From: Defluviitoga tunisiensis | GTDB taxonomy: Bacteria; Thermotogota; Thermotogae; Petrotogales; Petrotogaceae | DNA length: 64,000 nucleotides | Assembly: GCF_000953715.1 (NCBI RefSeq) | Contig: NZ_LN824141.1 | Location: 248,001 to 312,000 of the forward strand | Reading direction: 5' to 3' | Shown here: positions 62,195 to 64,000 of the stretch, one piece after another | Position numbering within the stretch: position 1 is the stretch's first letter | How the letters are laid out: every line of letters begins with the position of its first letter | Notes under the pieces: generated by a model | What the model saw: the letters and a program-made list of their open reading frames with translations, nothing else | Database searches by the model: none | Told to the model about the DNA's origin: nothing | Position numbers and translations under genes: made by a program

Positions 62195-63284
62195 AAAGAA
62201 TTATAATGTCATTTTTATGTTGGCAAAATCATTTTTTAAGAGAGCCAAGAGTAATTTTAAATTTTCTCTTATAGCTATGTCTATAGGTGTATGGGGATTG
62301 ATAGTTGTAAATTCAATTATAAATGGATTTGGCAGTGTTTTGGTCGATTCTATTACTCGCTTTTATCCACATATAGTAGTTTCTGGATATTACGATCAAG
62401 ATTTATCAGAAATATCTCACTTGATTCATTTTACAGTTAATAATGTAGCAATAATCAACAAAAATCAACTTTTTTTTTCTGAATTGATTGAAACAAATGA
62501 CATTTCATTTTATAAGGATTTTATAGAAATTAATTCTGACACAAGTGGATTATTAATAGGAAATAAATTGTCAGAAAATATTGGTGTTAATATAGATGAT
62601 GAACTACTTTTAATATCTATAGATCAATTTCTACCTATAACTAAGAAATTTCAAGTTTCAGGTATTTTTAAATCCGGTATACAAATTTATGACTCCAACC
62701 TTATACTTCATGAAAACTCAGAAGCAAACCCAAAAAGTTTTAATTATACTGGTATATTTCTTGATAATCCTAAAAAAGCAAAAAAAATCAAAGACAGATA
62801 CTTAAATAATTATTCCGCATTAACTTGGGAAGAATCAAATAAAACACTAGTAAAAGCGATACAAGCTGACAGTATATTTGCCTATATTATTACTTTTTTT
62901 ATAATATTGATATCTGGATTTAGCGTTTCGAATGCAGTTTCTTTTTCTATTTTTACAAGAAAAAAAACAATAGGTATTCTAAGAGCTCTTGGATTGAATA
63001 AAAAAGAAATTTCTTGTATATTCGTAATTGAATCTTTTCTGATATCATTAATAGGATTTGTTATAGGAGTTATTTTTGGAATAGCTACTAGTATATTTTT
63101 ATTATATTTAAAAATCCCTCTTCCACAGGATCTTTTTTACATTGATTATTTACCAATAAAAATATTACCGAGCACTTTTATAATACCTCTTGTAACAAAT
63201 TCCTTTGTGTCTATCTTGTTTAGTTTTCTCTCTTCACAAAAAGCTTCTAAAATTAATATTATAGAAGCATTAAGAGATGAATAA
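62181..63284 (+). CDS. LolC/MacB-type ABC permease (FtsX-like domain)
   Basis: 367 residues. Membrane helix near residue 30, a large extracytoplasmic domain (about 55-230), then three C-terminal helices forming the FtsX core (FSVSNAVSFSIFTRKKTIGILRALG, followed by KEISCIFVIESFLISLIG). This is the layout of LolC/LolE and MacB-type permeases for lipoprotein release or export. Start chosen ATG 62181, eight bases after GGTGG, overlapping the LCP end. No ATPase gene follows, so it must use one encoded elsewhere. Confidence 0.8.
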   Translation: MIDGKKNYNVIFMLAKSFFKRAKSNFKFSLIAMSIGVWGLIVVNSIINGFGSVLVDSITRFYPHIVVSGYYDQDLSEISHLIHFTVNNVAIINKNQLFFSELIETNDISFYKDFIEINSDTSGLLIGNKLSENIGVNIDDELLLISIDQFLPITKKFQVSGIFKSGIQIYDSNLILHENSEANPKSFNYTGIFLDNPKKAKKIKDRYLNNYSALTWEESNKTLVKAIQADSIFAYIITFFIILISGFSVSNAVSFSIFTRKKTIGILRALGLNKKEISCIFVIESFLISLIGFVIGVIFGIATSIFLLYLKIPLPQDLFYIDYLPIKILPSTFIIPLVTNSFVSILFSFLSSQKASKINIIEALRDE

Positions 63285-63380
63285 CTATCAAAAAACATAT
63301 AAACATTAAATAAACTATATACAAGACTCTTTAAAAGAACTAATGTCAACTTTCTGAATTTAATTCAAGGAGGAATTATA

Positions 63381-63827
63381 TTGATAGAAAATCAATTTAT
63401 CATGATTAAACCTAACGCTATAAAAAGAGGATTAATAGGCAATATTATAGAAAAATATGAAAAGAAAGGTTTAAAAATAATAGCATTAAAATTAATTCAG
63501 ATGAAAGCATCTCAGGCAAGAGCCCTATATAAAGAGCATGAAAATAAAGATTTTTATCAATCGTTAATAGATTTTGTTTTGTCTGGACCAGTTATTGTAA
63601 TGATAGTCCAAGGGCCTAATGCTGTACAAGCTGTAAGAACCTTAAATGGAGCTACAAATCCATTGGAAGCAGATGGAGGCAGTATCAGGGGGCAACTCGG
63701 TTTAACTATAACAAAAAATATAGTTCATGCCTCTGATTCGGTAGAAAATGCTAAAAAAGAATGGAAAATTTTCTTTGATGATCAAGAAATTATCAACTAC
63801 ACACTACCTTATGAAAACGAACTATAA
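63381..63827 (+). CDS. ndk: Nucleoside diphosphate kinase
   Basis: Moves gamma-phosphate between nucleoside di- and triphosphates. 148 residues. N-terminal FIMIKPNAIKRGLIG, then the LNGATNPLEADGGSIRG block, and the phospho-His in NIVHASDS. TTG start after AAGGAGG. Together with pyrG (CTP) it serves nucleotide synthesis, but lies 8 kb away with no shared transcript. Confidence 0.94.
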   Translation: MIENQFIMIKPNAIKRGLIGNIIEKYEKKGLKIIALKLIQMKASQARALYKEHENKDFYQSLIDFVLSGPVIVMIVQGPNAVQAVRTLNGATNPLEADGGSIRGQLGLTITKNIVHASDSVENAKKEWKIFFDDQEIINYTLPYENEL

Positions 63828-64000
63828 ACCCTTTCTTATTCAGTGCCTATACACTAAAATTTCAAATGTGCTCATATAATGATTAAGTTCTAATATAAAC
63901 CTAAAAGCTTATAAACATACTGTATAGCCTTTATAAATTCTACAAAAATGTATTATTTCTAACTATACTATTTACTATATCAAAAAGAAAAGAGGTGAAA
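63828..64000 (+). other. Right-edge intergenic region ending in a ribosome binding site
   Basis: Gene-free AT-rich 170 bases. The last bases (AAAGAGGTGAAA) form a good SD, so a plus-strand gene probably starts just right of the window. Confidence 0.5.

Noticed and set aside
1-64000. CRISPR arrays, rRNA, tRNA and prophage
   Set aside because: No regularly spaced direct repeats, no rRNA-like stretches, no tRNA T-loop signatures outside genes, and no phage structural or integrase genes seen.

Overview
The window is strongly AT-rich, gene-dense bacterial chromosome with TTG and GTG start codons almost as common as ATG. Gene content points to the Thermotogota, most likely a Petrotogaceae-type member (Petrotoga/Defluviitoga-like). 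It combines a diderm-style envelope (small outer-membrane-type beta-barrel proteins), DppD/DppF-type ABC importers, HslV, a LonC-like protease, 2-oxoacid:ferredoxin oxidoreductase, M32 carboxypeptidase and a chemotaxis receptor. This placement is an inference from gene families, not a database match. No tRNA, rRNA or CRISPR array was found.

Layout. 1-2.7 kb: end of an ABC importer (dppD fragment, dppF), a terminator, then a lone dppB-like permease. 2.7-9.7 kb (minus): alr, a YhaM-like nuclease, topA, ddl, hslV and a Nudix protein. 9.7-10.26 kb is a long gene-free AT-rich stretch. 10.3-11.8 kb: M32 carboxypeptidase. 11.8-18.8 kb (minus): THUMP rRNA methyltransferase, proA, proC, purB and a LonC-like protease. 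19-21.1 kb: secreted double FMN-binding protein, a flavin-reductase-like protein and a degenerate ABC-ATPase-like protein. 21.1-22.9 kb (minus): chemotaxis receptor. 23.3-37.8 kb (plus): pheS, an IscB relic, pheT, rhomboid, gatA, gatB, a beta-barrel protein, hemW, dCMP deaminase, korB/korC-type subunits, dgkA, cheB and an amidase. 37.8-52.9 kb (minus): FtsA-like gene and acpS; then a long housekeeping cluster reading CYTH protein, rsmI, xseA, xseB, remA-like, clpP, mutS, asp23-like, nusB, dxs, beta-barrel protein, mutS2. 53-64 kb (plus): acpP, pyrG, a GH13 glycosidase, a lytic transglycosylase, arcA with a COG2403 GTPase, an LCP gene set, a LolC-like permease and ndk.

Most genes serve translation, DNA repair, cell-wall synthesis and central metabolism, and many sit in tight operons with ATGA overlaps. 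The most unusual observations are: (1) a CTP synthase whose glutaminase nucleophile Cys is a Ser; (2) a decayed C-terminal fragment of an IscB RNA-guided nuclease wedged between pheS and pheT, now forming the immediate leader of pheT; (3) two about 203-bp copies of a dispersed repeat with inverted CTTTAGAAAT ends, each placed just upstream of a gene's ribosome binding site, plus a shorter third piece; (4) several minus-strand genes (dxs, alr, lonC-like, CYTH) whose strong Shine-Dalgarno sequence is displaced 20-60 nt from the start by a hairpin and/or mini-ORF; (5) mutS2 apparently starting at ATT; and (6) a short ABC-ATPase-like protein lacking all nucleotide-binding motifs.
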